Shown here in pieces: positions 28,100 to 40,470 of a stretch of 64,000 nucleotides of DNA (positions are counted from its first letter, which is position 1; the number at the start of each line of letters is the position of its first letter). The stretch is from Agelaius tricolor. Its lineage: Eukaryota; Chordata; Aves; Passeriformes; Icteridae. The notes below the pieces were generated by a model. The model saw nothing but the letters and a program-made list of their open reading frames with translations. It was not told where the DNA came from and made no database searches. The position numbers were made by a program, and so were the translations under genes. The stretch lies in assembly GCA_023055355.1 (NCBI GenBank), contig JALJCS010000002.1, positions 84,903,001 to 84,967,000 of the forward strand, given 5' to 3'.

Positions 28100-29060
28100 T
28101 TTTCTAGGTTCCTCTTTGTCCTCTGTGTTTTAAGGTCACTGAAAGAATCACCTTCAAAGGAGTATTATTGGCAAAACCAGATTTAATATAAAAGCAAAAG
28201 CATGACAAAGTTTGCTGGCAAGTTTTCACTTTATTACCTATCGGGTGGTTAAAGCACACAGAGAAACAGCAAACAAAAATCCAAAATACATCAATCAATC
28301 CAAACTCAAATAAACCCAAAACTAATTATGTACAGGCTGAGGGAAAGGGTGGTGAGAAAAAGATAGGGAAGGGTAAGGATAAAAAGGAATATGGAAAACC
28401 TTCCTGTCCCCTCACTAAACAGAGCTCGGAGGTGACCAACAGGTAATGCCTAAGGGCCCAACAGCACTTAATCTTATGAGCACTTAACCTTAACAGCACT
28501 TAGCACTTAGCCTTAACAGCACTTAACAGCACTTAATCAATGACTTCAGTTAAACAACTTGACAAAGGATTCATGTAAAATTTATAAAAAATTCATTATA
28601 AAATTTACAATACCACAACAGTAACTTACTTACAGGCCTTTTTGCTTACAAATCTGAAGTACTTAAGAATCTAGGAGAGGAACATTCCTGGTACATTTGC
28701 TATAGCATATTCCCACTTGCATGCACACAGACATAAAGGAGTCTGTACAATGTTATCTGTGAAAAATTCCCCTTGAATTCAGTGAATTATTCATGTCTGC
28801 CTTTGCATCTTCTCAACAGGAGAAGGGTTGAGCCTTAAGGTTTGGGGATATCAGCCGCCTCATTCAGCTGTCCTCCAAGTTTAGCAAACTTCAGTTTAGC
28901 AAACTTCAGAGTTTGCTGGCTCTTAGAGGCCCCACCCAGGGGATTTTGCTGTTTTCAGCTGCTGCAGTCCAGGAGAGCTCCAAGAGTCTCACTTTGGACT
29001 GCTCTGTGTAGGGTTGTGAGAGTTGGCTTTAGTCAGAGTAATTTTTCATCCTGGCTGCAA
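28100..29060. repeat. Suspected unclassified repeat with AGCACTTA tandem copies
   Basis: The block has an unusual texture: a possible minus-strand poly(A) signal (reverse of TTTATT near 28232), six copies of AGCACTTA between 28463 and 28535, and a tandem TTTAGCAAACTTCAG pair near 28882-28910. It looks like a worn retroviral or other repeat, but I cannot name it or set its ends. Confidence 0.3.
28463..28535 (+). repeat. Degenerate tandem repeat of AGCACTTA, six copies
   Basis: Exact AGCACTTA units start at 28463, 28479, 28495, 28502, 28518 and 28528, separated by short A/C/T-rich spacers such as ACCTTAAC. Confidence 0.85.
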
Positions 29061-32000
29061 TTCGCATCAGTAATTTTCTTTGAAAGTTTGATAATGAAAA
29101 TATTATTTCACTTGGGTTGTTATTCAGGCTAGAAAAATGAATTTCCAATGCTGTTTGTTAAAAAAGCAGGAGCTCATTAGACAGCACTAGTTCCTGGGAG
29201 CCCTCAGTGTTTCTGACAAACTCAAGAGGAGCTGAGTCCAGGTGCTGCTCATCAAGGTCAAGGCCTGAGGAACATTTCTCAGATCACAGTGAGACTGTGT
29301 GTCAAAGTGGGATGCACCACCACACTGATGCATTTACTTCAGACACTTCAGACTTGCCTATTTTTTTTCCATCTTCTTGCAGTCACTGTAATTTTGGGAA
29401 TTCTCTTTACAAGCTCAGCTCAGGTATTTGCTCATGGAGGAAGCAGTCCCTCTCCTTTCCTAATCATTACACTACTAGAGTCATATTCATCTTAATTTCA
29501 TTATGTCAGCTATCAAGAAGTAACAAACTAATTTTTCCCTTTGCAAGGCAAAGCTGCATACTGCTTTAAGGTTTTCAGCTAGCATTTTCAAACAGGCTGT
29601 TGTAACACACTGCTTTTACCATCAAATCTGACATCTACAGTTGACTCTGCTACAGTCAAGTACTTTGGTTTTGTATTTGGGATTTTTCCTAATACTTCAT
29701 TTAATTAGCTTCCTTTGGCATTTTATAGATGGTCACATGGTATCTCAGGAGTGCAAGGGTAACTACTCCATTCATTAGCTCTACTTTCCTAGCACAATTT
29801 TCCAGCTGATAAACAGATGGTTTTGAAACCACAAGAGAATACAAAATCATAGAACTGAGTTCCAGGAGGGGACACAGCAATTTAAACTGTCACATGTGAC
29901 ACAAATCATCTTATGTCAACCAGTTACCTCTGCATTTAACCCAATTACTTGTGCTGAACAAAACAACAGCTTGTGGTTGACTAAAATATGTACATGACAC
30001 CTGATTTACAGCCAAAAAAATCATGTCTCTATCATCTCACCAGAGATCAGTTCTGGGCATTAATCACACTCAGCACTAAATATTTGGGCCTTATTCTTCA
30101 TTTGAATGACTCTGGCAGCCACTGCTTTTGAGCCACTGCTGTTTGAGTAAGAAACCCATTGCCACACAAAACGTTTTTTTCCAGAGGTGGTTCTTTGCTA
30201 CATCCAGTTACTTCTCCATCATTTATTTGACAAATTCAACACAATCAATATTTTAAATATTGTAGTGAAATGCATTTTTTCAAGTCTAAGAAATCAGGTA
30301 TAGACCTCTTTTTCCCATATTTTTTTTCAATTATTAAGGTTGATTTTTGTCCTTGAGGACACAAATTCCCACAGACCATTCTGGCATCATCATCAGCAAT
30401 ACCATATACCACAGTGAAATAGTTTTACTGTTCCTACTTGCTATGCTCATTTATACATCCAAAAATTACTGCTTTAATATCTCTTGCTACATCACTTTCA
30501 TGGATATGCACGTTTAGTGAATTTCACAGGTGCCGCTTTCCATACCAGTCCCTCATTTTGTATTGACTAAAGTTCCAAGAGAGCTTTGAAGATCTGTGAT
30601 GCTAAAAATATGTAAAGCGTGAGTTGAGCCTCAAGTACCAGTAAGTTTTTTAAAAAATGCTGCATCAACCAGTTAAAATAAAACTGGAAAAGCTGAAAAA
30701 GCTGAAGGCGTGGATTGAGAAATCCAAATAAACCGAAATTAGGGATTAAGGTAAAAATAAATTAAATTTCTCTACCGAAATCCTCCCATCTAGCTTTGGT
30801 CCATTTCTATTGCAAACTAGCAGACAGGGCAGAAGCACGGCTGAGAAACTGATTCACAGACAAAATACAGGAGTTCTGGTGTGTAATTTAGCAAAAGTCC
30901 ACAAGAGGGGGGTACCAGCCACAAGCAAAGCCTGCTCTGAAAATAGGATCTGCCTGGGTAGGTCTGCAGAGGGTTTTGCAGTAAGGTTTCACTTACATGG
31001 CAGCACTTCTGGGGACCCTCTGGAGATGGACACCCAGATCCAGTGTGTTTTTTACTTAGCCCGACCTCGGTTGTTTTTAGGATTCTAAAATAACTGAAAT
31101 AGTTTCCATACAAAACAGTTGCTAATAACATGTATTGAAGTAAACAGTTGAAAATATCTTATCAGTTACTTCAACTTTTGAGATAATAGGAAACAAAGTC
31201 TGGTTCTAGAAAGAAATACAGCAGCACCTAACAATAGAATTTGTTTCCATGCCTTTATTAGAAAGGTAAAAACCCGAGATCCCTTTTTTACAGGGGAGGT
31301 TACTGAGTCAAAACTGCAGATCTCACTTAGGCCAGCATTGCTCATTTATGACTGCACCATACAGAGCAGTACTTAAATTCCCATTTAACCCCTTTTCTTA
31401 CATTTTGGCCCTAGATACTTTGTGTGGGTTTTTTCCCAGTCTTGAGAGCTTGAAACACAAAAGTCTAAAGTGCAAGTCTTGAAAAATTTTAGATGTTTTA
31501 GATGTTGATTTTCAGTGCAGCTCCATTCTCTTTTTTTCAATGCTGAATGCTATGTAGAGAAGTACTTCTGTAATCAGGACACTATGATAGGTGTTTCCCT
31601 GAAGAATCAAAAGCTCAGCCTGAGGATCCTGACATTTCTGAGCAATACAGCATGAACTTCTCCAGCCTTGATGAAAGCTGAAGGCAACAAGCATTCTTGA
31701 AAATCAGTTTTAGCTAAGAAAACTTAGGTAACTTTAGGTAAATGTGTGTAATTTCAGGTAAACCCAGTGTATATGTTTCTTGACATTTACATTTCCCCTG
31801 AAATGCATTTGTACTCATTATGCACTCCTTTCTCCTTTTGAAAGGTAGATGATTGCTGGTTACTTCTGCTGTCATCCTGGAGATTCGAGCACCTGGCAGC
31901 TATTGTAACTTAGATCTATTACAAGAGGGTGCAATGGAAACGCAGTAATTGTAGCTGAAACTCCAGGTCTGGAGGAAAGGGATATGAGCTCTTTTCCCAC

Positions 32001-33950
32001 TAGAGGTGGCTATTAGCTCATTACACACAGGTACAGAGTCTGGTAGGAGGCTGTAAATACTGTTAAAGCAATTCCTACAAAGGTTTCATGTAGGAATATT
32101 CATCTACATTTTGACAGAGGGCTCTGGAGCATCTAAAGAGTGACCACACTCTACCATGGGTACAGCTCTCTTGGAGACTATGCTTATCCCACCCGTCCTT
32201 GCTGTGTACCTGCCAAACTCCATGGTTTTCCCTCACTCTTAGTGACTAAGGGAAGGGAGATTACCCAACCTAAGTGTGAGTCCTCTTGGCCTTCCACCAG
32301 GATGGGTGCTTGTGGCTGGTTGTAGGAGGCAGCAGCTCTACAAAGCCCGACTTCTTTAATGGCTGTACAGAGGATGTCCATTGCCTGTCCTGGACATCCC
32401 TTGTGAGGGACCCAGCTGCTCCCCAGAGGAAGAAAGGAAGCCAGGAATGACCATCAGTAAGCCTCATTCTGCTCATCAGTATTCTTGAAAGCCAGCCCAA
32501 TCTCATACAGAAAAAAGAACAAAATTGGGAGCCAGGGACCTGCCCTAAGCAAGGGAAAGCAGAAGCCATGGGACATGGACTTGGCACTGACAAAAGCATG
32601 TGGAAGATGCTTGAGCTAGGGCAGAACTAGAGAAGGTCATTCAGCAGTCACCATCTAGAGAGGAAGGGTGGAGACAGGCAGCTGACTATAATTGCAGGAG
32701 TGGAGTGAGCTTGAGCCATGGTTCTGACAACCTGAGTAAAGAGACTGAGCTTCATCTGAGGTACAGGTTATATTCCTCTGGTGGAGGAACAGCATGTGAG
32801 AAGGCAGAGCAGCCTTTCATCCAGGGGTTCCACTGCCTCTCATTCAAATTTGACATAGGTGAGTGAATTTCAGTCACTTTTATTGAGAAAATTATTAGGG
32901 TGGGAAAAAATACATGAAAGCCTCACCAGATAAGACAAATAAGTAGTGTAAGTGAAACAGTTGAAATTCTAACACTTACGAGCATAAAGGTTAGAGGAGA
33001 ATTCTGATATGAAAGACAAAAAAATCAGGAGATCAGAAGAGAGCAGCTCAGCACTACTGAGGGCATCCCTGCTCCACAAAGCAAAGGAAGTCAGCCTCTC
33101 CCCATCTCACTCATGTTCTCTTCTGATAAGCAAAGAGCTTTAGGACATCTTACCATGGCCAGTGAGCCCCATAGATTATTAGTTCTAGCTCTGTATTTGT
33201 TATGTATTTTCATTAAAAAATCTTTGGGTTTGGCAGTTGGCTCTTCAATAGTGTTTATCCTGCCTTAAGAGTTCTTGCTTAGAAAATAAAAGTTACCTGA
33301 ACAAAGTGGCTTCTTTCTTTCACCACCTCATCTGGGCAGGGTGAATCACTGTAGCGATCAGTATCTTCAAGGAGATGAAAGAAGGGATGTTAAATTCCAC
33401 TAAATTAGGCTTGGAGTTTAGAAGTCAATCCAAAACTGCATTCTGTTTAGGAGTACTTTTTCCAGTTTTTGAAGATTAAGAAGCAATTGCACCCCCTAAT
33501 GAGAAATTAGAGTAGATGCAGAAGAGACTGAAGGGAAACAGGGAAGATGGATGACAGAGAAAATATACAGAACTGAGTGGAAGAACCTATCTGCATCCTG
33601 AAATGATATATTTTCAGAAGGCTTTATCACATGTTCCTACAGTCTAAAGAGACAATCTCTAGTTTGCAAAGCAAGCAAGCAAGCAACCAAAAAACCCTGC
33701 TAAACGGAATTTGCTAGCTGTGTGGATCCTCTCACTGTTTTGTAGAACAGACATCTTGCTGTAACGTGCTTCTCTACAGTCTGTAATTACAGGCTGTCCT
33801 CATTCGTACTGACATTTCCAACCTATATTATTCAGTCATAAATTCCACCTATCTTAGATGCCAAATTATTTGGGCTTTTATTAGCAAACAGTACTTTTTG
33901 TTATGAAGTCATGTGGAATTTAGTATGTGGCAATTAATCTTCTTGAGATT
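29061..33950. other. Intergenic, no supported feature
   Basis: AT-rich DNA with no recognisable gene or clear repeat. The frames found here are short and unlike known proteins. Confidence 0.55.
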
Positions 33951-34365
33951 CATAGAATAGAATCATTGATACTGGAAAATACCTCTAAGTTCATCAAATC
34001 CAACCATTAACACAGCACTGCCAAGTCCACCACTAAGCCATGTCTCTAGGCACCACATCTACTCTTCTTTTACATACTTCCACATTTGGTAACTCCATCA
34101 CTTCCCTGGGCAGCCTGTTCCAGCCTGACAACCCTTTCCATGAAAAACTTTTTTCCTAGTAACTAATCCAAACCTCTCCTAGTACAACCTGAGACCATTT
34201 CCTTTCATCCTGTAACTTGTTGCTTGGGAGAAGAGACCAACCCCCATCTAGTTAAAACCTCCTTCCAGGGAGTTGCAGAGAGCTGCAGAGAGCCATAATG
34301 TCTCCCCTGAGCCTCCCTTTTCTCAGGCTAAACTCCCCCAGTGCCCTCATCAGACTTGTACGCCC
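33951..34365 (-). mobile_element. CR1 LINE 3' fragment, minus strand
   Basis: The plus strand opens with CATAGAATAGAATCATTGA (reverse of the CR1 3' end) and runs through GGGCAGCCTGTTCCAGCCTG and other CR1 3' landmarks. It is 5'-truncated. Confidence 0.9.
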
Positions 34366-34442
34366 ATAAGTTTGCTCAGCAGCAGGATAAAGTTACTCAA
34401 AGCAGAGTTGATGTGGATTAATTCCTGTAAGTTTGTTTGGGT

Positions 34443-34508
34443 GGGGTTTTTTTTGGTTTTTTTTGTTGTTTTTGTTTTTTTTTTTTTGTTTTTGTTTTTG
34501 TTTTTTTT
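34443..34508 (+). repeat. T/G-rich low-complexity tract
   Basis: About 66 bp of T runs broken by single or double G. The apparent protein frame across it is an artefact. Confidence 0.9.
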
Positions 34509-35418
34509 AGTATTTTCTAAGCTCTCTCTCCTGTTCCCTTCTTTTCTGGCTTGTCCTTCCTATCTGCCCTCCAGAGCTCACCTGTTCTGAATTTCTAGAG
34601 CATGGATGGATTACTGTAATGTGTATTTTGCAATTCCACCTCATAGGAATTCACAAATACGCCCAGCTCTTCTGTTCATAGAGCTAGTGCACCTCTTGCT
34701 TCAGCATTGCTGCATACTGAACTTGAAGATGTGATTGTCTTCTGGGTGAAGGTGAGCTTCAGCTATGTAGAAACATACTACTCACCAAGCAAACAATGGA
34801 GTGAAGCAGCCTCTGGGGTCTGTAAAGAGAATGTATTTGGATTGCATGTGGCAATAAAGCAGTACAGAGGCTGCATTTCTATTCAGTGCTGTGTAACTGC
34901 TCAAAAGGAAAATATTTTTTAAAAATGCCACTGCAATGCTGAAATGATTCTCCACCCTAACTCTGCCTTCTGGTTCTTCAACCCTTTTTTCTTTTCTCAT
35001 GATCTGTAGCATATCTGCTCTCTATTAACCCTACTCCTACATCACCATCTTCTCACAATAAGCCTGAAGATTGCAACTCCTCGTGAAAACATGTGGCTGT
35101 CTTCAGCAAGAAACAACAAGGAAATGTCTGTGAAACATATAATCAAAGTCAGAGAAAACACAAAACACTGTCACAAACTGGTGTGAGGATTTTAATTTTT
35201 AAAATAATGAGTTAGCCTCTCCTTTCCATCCTTCCATCCTAGTTATCTGACTTGCGATTATGGATATCATATGGATATAATTTATATAGAGTAAGAAAAA
35301 GAGGTAAATATATTGATAGTATATTGAAAAATCACCATGTGAAATCTGAGATAAAATTATATAAAAATGGACAGCATAATCCCAGGCTTACACAGAAAAC
35401 AGAACCAAGAAGGGGACT
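34509..35418. other. Intergenic, no supported feature
   Basis: AT-rich DNA between a T-rich tract and an LTR, with nothing recognised. Confidence 0.55.
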
Positions 35419-36018
35419 TGTCAGAATCCAGGACATTCCTCTGGCTGCCCTGGATGACTCGAGACCCTGGCAGGGGCTCAGAGACCTTGGCACAGAGTCA
35501 AAGACACCTGTGCCTTCAACTTTAACCCATGGAAACAATTACCAACTTTGTGTGAAGATTTACAAGCCACAAGAGCTTGAGTAGAATGATAGTTGATTTG
35601 TCACAGCGTGAAAAAGTAGAATTTTGGGGATTTAAAAAGGGGGTTCAAGAGGCAAGATGGAGGAATCTGGGTGTGTCCTGTCCTTCTTCATCTTCTTGTC
35701 CTCCATCTTCTGCTGTGATGGTGACACTTTTGGATTGGTTTAGAGACAGACTGTCTAACATAGGTGATAGGCATTGGAAATTTATTGTAAATAAAGTACA
35801 CGTAGTTCTTAGTATTAAAAGCTAACACCACCCCAAGGGCAGTCAGTGTGCCACGAACCGACCTGCCAGACAGATCCCAGCAGGTCAGAGAAAGAATGTT
35901 AAAGATAAGAGAAAATAAACAACCTTGAAAAGCAGAACCAATGAATCTTGACTTCTTCTTCAGTCACAGGGCTGGGAAAAAGAGACTTTCTAATACCTTG
36001 GGGGTAATTTCAAACACA
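35419..36018 (+). mobile_element. Solo LTR of an endogenous retrovirus (family A, copy 2)
   Basis: Clearly the same family and orientation as 4497-5102: both share the TGTC start, the AGGACAT/CTCTGG segment, GGCAAGATGGAGGAATCTGG, GTACACGTAGTT, and AATAAACAACCTTG (35915 here). The start is sure. The end at 36018 (AAACACA) is a best guess because no target-site duplication could be matched. Confidence 0.75.
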
Positions 36019-39000
36019 GAAAACCCAGGAGGGACAAATGCCTATGGGTGTAGCCGTTGGGGCTGCCACAGGATATGTAGTAGCCACTGGCTACAGCACA
36101 GCCTGTGTGTTGCCTGTGTCCCTCAAACCCAAACAACTTTAAATTACTGCCTGGGTTCCCCAGGAATTACAACTTTGCCCCGAGATAGGTACCCTTTTAA
36201 ATATTCTGTACTATCTAACTGCAAAGAACATAATAGCTAGTGGCTTTAATTCCCTAATTATGCATTAAGAAGACACAAATTATTTCACAATGTTCCTGCC
36301 GGAATAGAGAGAAAATATTGCTAAAGATCCCTTGGTACACTTTAAAAATACAATAAATATGTCATCAGGATGAACTTTCATGATGTGTTACATAATATTT
36401 TAACACCTTAATATAATTCCAGTTCATGCTTTACATACATATTCGATAATGTTTTTGCTGTTGTTCAGTCATGAATCTGTTTTTTTGACATTCATTAAAA
36501 TAATTCTGAAAACATTTGCAGAGTTCACTGTAATCAGTATAGAAAATATCTAGCTGCACTGCCCTACTTCTTTTAAAAATTGATTTAACCACCCAGGTTC
36601 TCAATAAAATGCCCACATAAAGGACAGTGGGTTTTTTTATTCCTTCACACACCCAGTGATATAAACACAATGATTATGGCTTTTTATGTAAGTGGCCTCT
36701 TGCTTCAGAGCTTGAAGCATCTCTGATTCTGAGTAACTGCAGTTTTATATAATTATCCTTCTAGTTGTTCAGGATCCCTACCACGCCTGGTCCAAACCTT
36801 TACCAGGCTCTGCTGCTTCTCATGATGATGACTGAAACACAAGAATAGATCTTCTTCTTTTGAATTTCAGTTTATACACCAGACTTGCTCTATCTATCTA
36901 CCTGTACAGGTGGAAGACCATTACTAATTACTTAATGACCAGGATGCATAGTGAGACCAGGCTCTTTGTCACCTGTAGCACATCCATGGACAGCAAGGGC
37001 CAGTGTCATGCTGCACATGCTGTCACTGACACTGTGCTCCTGGGGCAGTTGTGACCAGCAACCACCAGGGACATGTGTTTTAAGGCTCTGCAGCTTAAGA
37101 TGGCTCAGAACAATGCCTGCTTCTGCACAAGAGGCAGGCTTCATCAAGTGATTTAGTTTTTATACCCTGGAGTTCAGCCAACCATTTCAGGTTATTCCAA
37201 CATCACACCACTGCCCTGCCAATTGCTGATTGTCCAAGTCTGAAAACAGCATTTTGCTGAGGGAAGGTGCATCTTGAGAAGGGTTAAAAGAAAAGACTGC
37301 TCAACTCCAAGCAAGAAAAACCTCCAAGGCTCTTCTTGGGAGCCTTTATTTCCTGGTTAAAAGCTGTCAAAATTTTAGAAATTCCTGCTTCAGCCTTTTC
37401 ATATTTGCCACTGTGAGATTTAAATCATTAAAAGATGTTTCACAGTAGTAATTTTAACAGGGCAATGCAAATGAAACAAGAAGTTCCTCATTCTAGGAAA
37501 AAAAATGTTCAGGAATGCACATAAATTGTAAACTTGGAAAATAAGGTCATGGCATTTAACAACAATAAAATCAGTAGCTCTGTCTAGGTATCCACCTTAG
37601 TTACAACAACATAAGCAAAAAAAGGTAGCTCTTACAGTGAACTTGCATTTCAAGAAATGCAAATATGCCAAGCTCTTCACCACAGCAAGGAGATTGAGAG
37701 TAAATGAAGTAGGAGCAGGGAGCCACCCATTTCCAAAGTCTTGGCTGGAAATACAGAAATGTTCTGATAGCATCTGAGTCTCGAACAGATGCATCTGTCA
37801 GAATTCTGTAATTGCTTTAATTCCCAGCACTAACCACTCCAAACAGAAGTACCAAGAAAAATTACTCACAAATTACATAATCTTGAAAGAATTTTTACAT
37901 GAGTATCTCATATAGAGAAGGCAATTTCTTGGGGTGGAAGGAGAATAATCATGAAATCTTGTTGATCACCTAGTAAGATTTAATTATAGCCTGCAGCCAG
38001 AGAAACACCCACACTTACTCATTCCCATACCTTCCATGGACTGCTGCACAGTGGCTACAGGGTGACTTGGACAAAAGAAGACAAAAAGTTCATGTTCTGC
38101 AGTGGGTTACACATACCTGTTGTGACCAAAATCACCTTACAGCTTCATCAAGCAGGATCCTCATTGGGTGAAGGGTTTCACGTATTTTGCACTAAAGGGA
38201 ATGAAGAAATTCTACTCTAGTCTTAAAATCATCATTCCGGTATCTTCATTCACAGAATTCTGCTTCTATCTGTCTCCTTGCCTACCATCCTTCTTTCTAT
38301 TAGCCACTTCAGCTTGTTCTGTTCCTTGGTACAGTTCTGACTATGCACTTGCATTAGTGTGGCATTAATTTTCAGCAATTGTTGGTTCATGTATATTAAT
38401 TTGCATTTCTTAGTCTTCAGAAGGTTTGTGTTGGTTCCAGTAACTTGAAGGCTATGGCACTTCTTGTGTTTGGTCTCTAGCATGAAATACCCAGAAGGGT
38501 TAAACACAGTTTAGCTCCATCTGTGGAGATTGGACCATAAGGAAAAGGCATTTTTAGCAAGCACAAGAAATATTTATAAACTGAATATAGGAAATCGAGT
38601 GCAGATGTATTTAAGTCTCCAGTGGTTTAGAACTTGTTGACAGCTGTAATAACCCTTGTTCAAACTGGGGAAAAGCAGCTCCTGCTGTGAACATGTTTTT
38701 ACAGATAGATGTCTATGATTTTGCATGCTACTGCTGCACCAGAATTCATTTCATTGTTTGAGGAATAACCATCATTGTTGGATGAGACCCAGGTTATTAC
38801 CAAGTAGAAAAATCTGAGTTTGATCTCTCTAGCTCACAGAATCTTTACTTTTAGCCTGAACTGACAGATCAGATGAATGAACCAAAGCCCCACCTCTTAA
38901 TGGCTTCCAATTTCACCTGGATTTATTCAAAAGTGTCAAACTGGTTTAATCTCATTTTACTGAAAAGCTACCAGATGTTTCTCCCCTCTTCAAAATCTAC

Positions 39001-39259
39001 TCCATTTTACCACTGGAAAGATCTCATCTCCTTTAGCTCCATATGAGTGTGATTGGTTTTGATTATTATTTCACAAGTTCCTGAAGTCCTATCGTGTTTC
39101 ACAGATTCCTCACTTAAATATTGTTATGCTGTGGTAGACAGACATGTTTGATATTGTTGCATAGCAACAAGTACACAGCCCAAGAAAAGTCACTCTTGCA
39201 GAAATGGGAGGACCACAGGTTAGTGCCCTTAAGGAGTTCAAGGCTAAAAGAGGAAACTC
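36019..39259. other. Intergenic, no supported feature
   Basis: AT-rich DNA without a recognisable gene or clear repeat. Confidence 0.55.
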
Positions 39260-39821
39260 AGCTTAATTCTGGGGTGCATCAAAAGCAGGGTGGCTGCAGG
39301 ATGAGGGAAGGGATTCTGCTCCTTGGCTCTGCTCTGGTGAGACCTCACCTGAGTGCTGTGGGGAGCCCAACACAACACACACACGGATTCATTCCAATGA
39401 GCCCAGACAAGGGCCACAAAGCTGATCAGAGGAGATGCAGCACCTCTTTTGTGAAGAAGGCCAGGAGTGATGGGGCTGTTCAGCTCGGAGAAGCCTCTGT
39501 GGAGACCTGACAGCACATCCCAGTGTAAAGGGGCTACGACAGAGCCAGAGAGGGACCTTTCACAAGGGCATGGAGTGACACGACAAGGAGAGATGGCTTC
39601 AAACTGAAGAGGAGTAGATTTAGATCAGATATCAGTAAGAAATTCTTTACTGTGAGAGTTGTGAGGCACAGGAACAGGCTGCCCAGGGAAGCTCTGGATC
39701 CCTCATTCCCGAAAGCGTTCAACATTGGGCTGAATGGGGCTTTGAGCAACCTGGTCTAGTGGAAGGTGGCGCTGTCCAACCTTCCAATTTCGCTTCCAGC
39801 TAAACCGTTCCATGATTCTCG
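39260..39821 (+). mobile_element. CR1 LINE 3' fragment ending at the SQLE promoter
   Basis: The piece follows the CR1 3' part: GTGCTGTGGGGAGCCCAACA (near 39353), AGATTTAGATCAGATATCAG-like sequence near 39620, GGGCTTTGAGCAACCTGGTC near 39738, and the worn terminal repeat CCATGATTCTC (39811-39821). The CpG island begins within about ten bases of its end. Confidence 0.88.
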
Positions 39822-39934
39822 GATTTCCCCGACGGGTGTTGCTTTCTTTCGCGTTCCCCGAGCAGGGACACGGCCCGACGGCCGCCCGCTGCCCTCGGCC
39901 TACCAGCGCCCCTCAGCGGCCCCGCCCCTCACCG

Positions 39935-39943
39935 TCACCACAG
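39935..39943 (+). promoter_or_regulatory. Weak sterol-response-element-like match
   Basis: TCACCACAG matches the core of the SRE consensus (TCACCCCAC) at 7 of 9 positions. It lies next to GC boxes and about 70 bp upstream of the first inverted CCAAT box. It is a guess; other sites in the island could be the true SRE. Confidence 0.25.
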
Positions 39944-40009
39944 CAACTCCGCCCCGCCCTTCGCGTCACATCGCCCGGCGGGCGCAAGCCCCGCCCCACC
40001 GGCGCTCCG

Positions 40010-40014
40010 ATTGG
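40010..40014 (-). promoter_or_regulatory. Inverted CCAAT box (candidate NF-Y site 1)
   Basis: ATTGG in the context CTCCGATTGG on the plus strand. NF-Y is the usual partner of SREBP in sterol genes. The site is a motif match only. Confidence 0.6.
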
Positions 40015-40051
40015 TCGCTGGCCATAGCGCCATCTCGGCATAGCGCCTCCG

Positions 40052-40056
40052 ATTGG
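40052..40056 (-). promoter_or_regulatory. Inverted CCAAT box (candidate NF-Y site 2)
   Basis: A second ATTGG with the same left context, CTCCGATTGG, 42 bp after the first. The repeated context and the copies of CATAGCGC between the sites suggest a small local duplication. Confidence 0.6.
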
Positions 40057-40119
40057 CCGGCGCTCCTGAGGCACGGGCGCGCGGTGCCCGCGGGGCGGCG
40101 GCAGCCGTTACTCATTAGC

Positions 40120-40470
40120 ATGGCCGCGGGGCCGCCCCTCCCGCGGGCCGTCCTCGCCATTCGCGCCTATTGCCCCTGGTTCCCTCCCACAGCCTCATTC
40201 CTGCGGCGAGGTGCCGCGACCGGGTCAAGGAGGGGGGCAGTGGCACCGCATCTTCTCTCTGTGAGGCGGCTGCGGGGTGCCCTGGTGCGGGCAGGTAGAG
40301 CAGAGCATCAGCCGCGCCCCCCTGGGCGTGCACCTTCCTCCCCCCGCCCCGCGTGGCGCCGCTGCCTCATCCCCGGGCGTGAGGGCTCGGCAGCATCGCC
40401 GCCGCCAGCCGAGGAGAGTCCCGGCACCGGCCGGGGCTGGGCACGGCCGAGGGGTGACCGGAGGCGGTGA
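40120..40470 (+). other. Candidate upstream ORF in the SQLE leader
   Basis: ATG at 40120 has A at -3 and G at +4, a strong start context, and opens a 116-codon frame ending at 40470, about 300 bp before the SQLE start. The predicted peptide is rich in Arg, Pro, Ala and Gly, as expected from GC-rich DNA, and has no family I recognise. It would matter only if transcription starts upstream of 40120. Confidence 0.3.

Noticed and set aside
29845..29960. Possible CR1 3'-end trace
   Set aside because: Only a few words such as AATCATAGAACTG match; the rest does not follow CR1, so it may be chance.
4497..36018. The two family A LTRs as the ends of one provirus
   Set aside because: 30 kb apart, no retroviral genes between them, an almost perfect own target-site duplication at the first copy, and many differences between the copies.
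39766..40470. 234-codon frame through the CpG island as a protein gene
   Set aside because: Its first part runs across the CR1 end and GC boxes, and the composition is the Arg/Pro/Ala bias expected from GC-rich DNA. Only the part from ATG 40120 is kept, as a possible upstream ORF.
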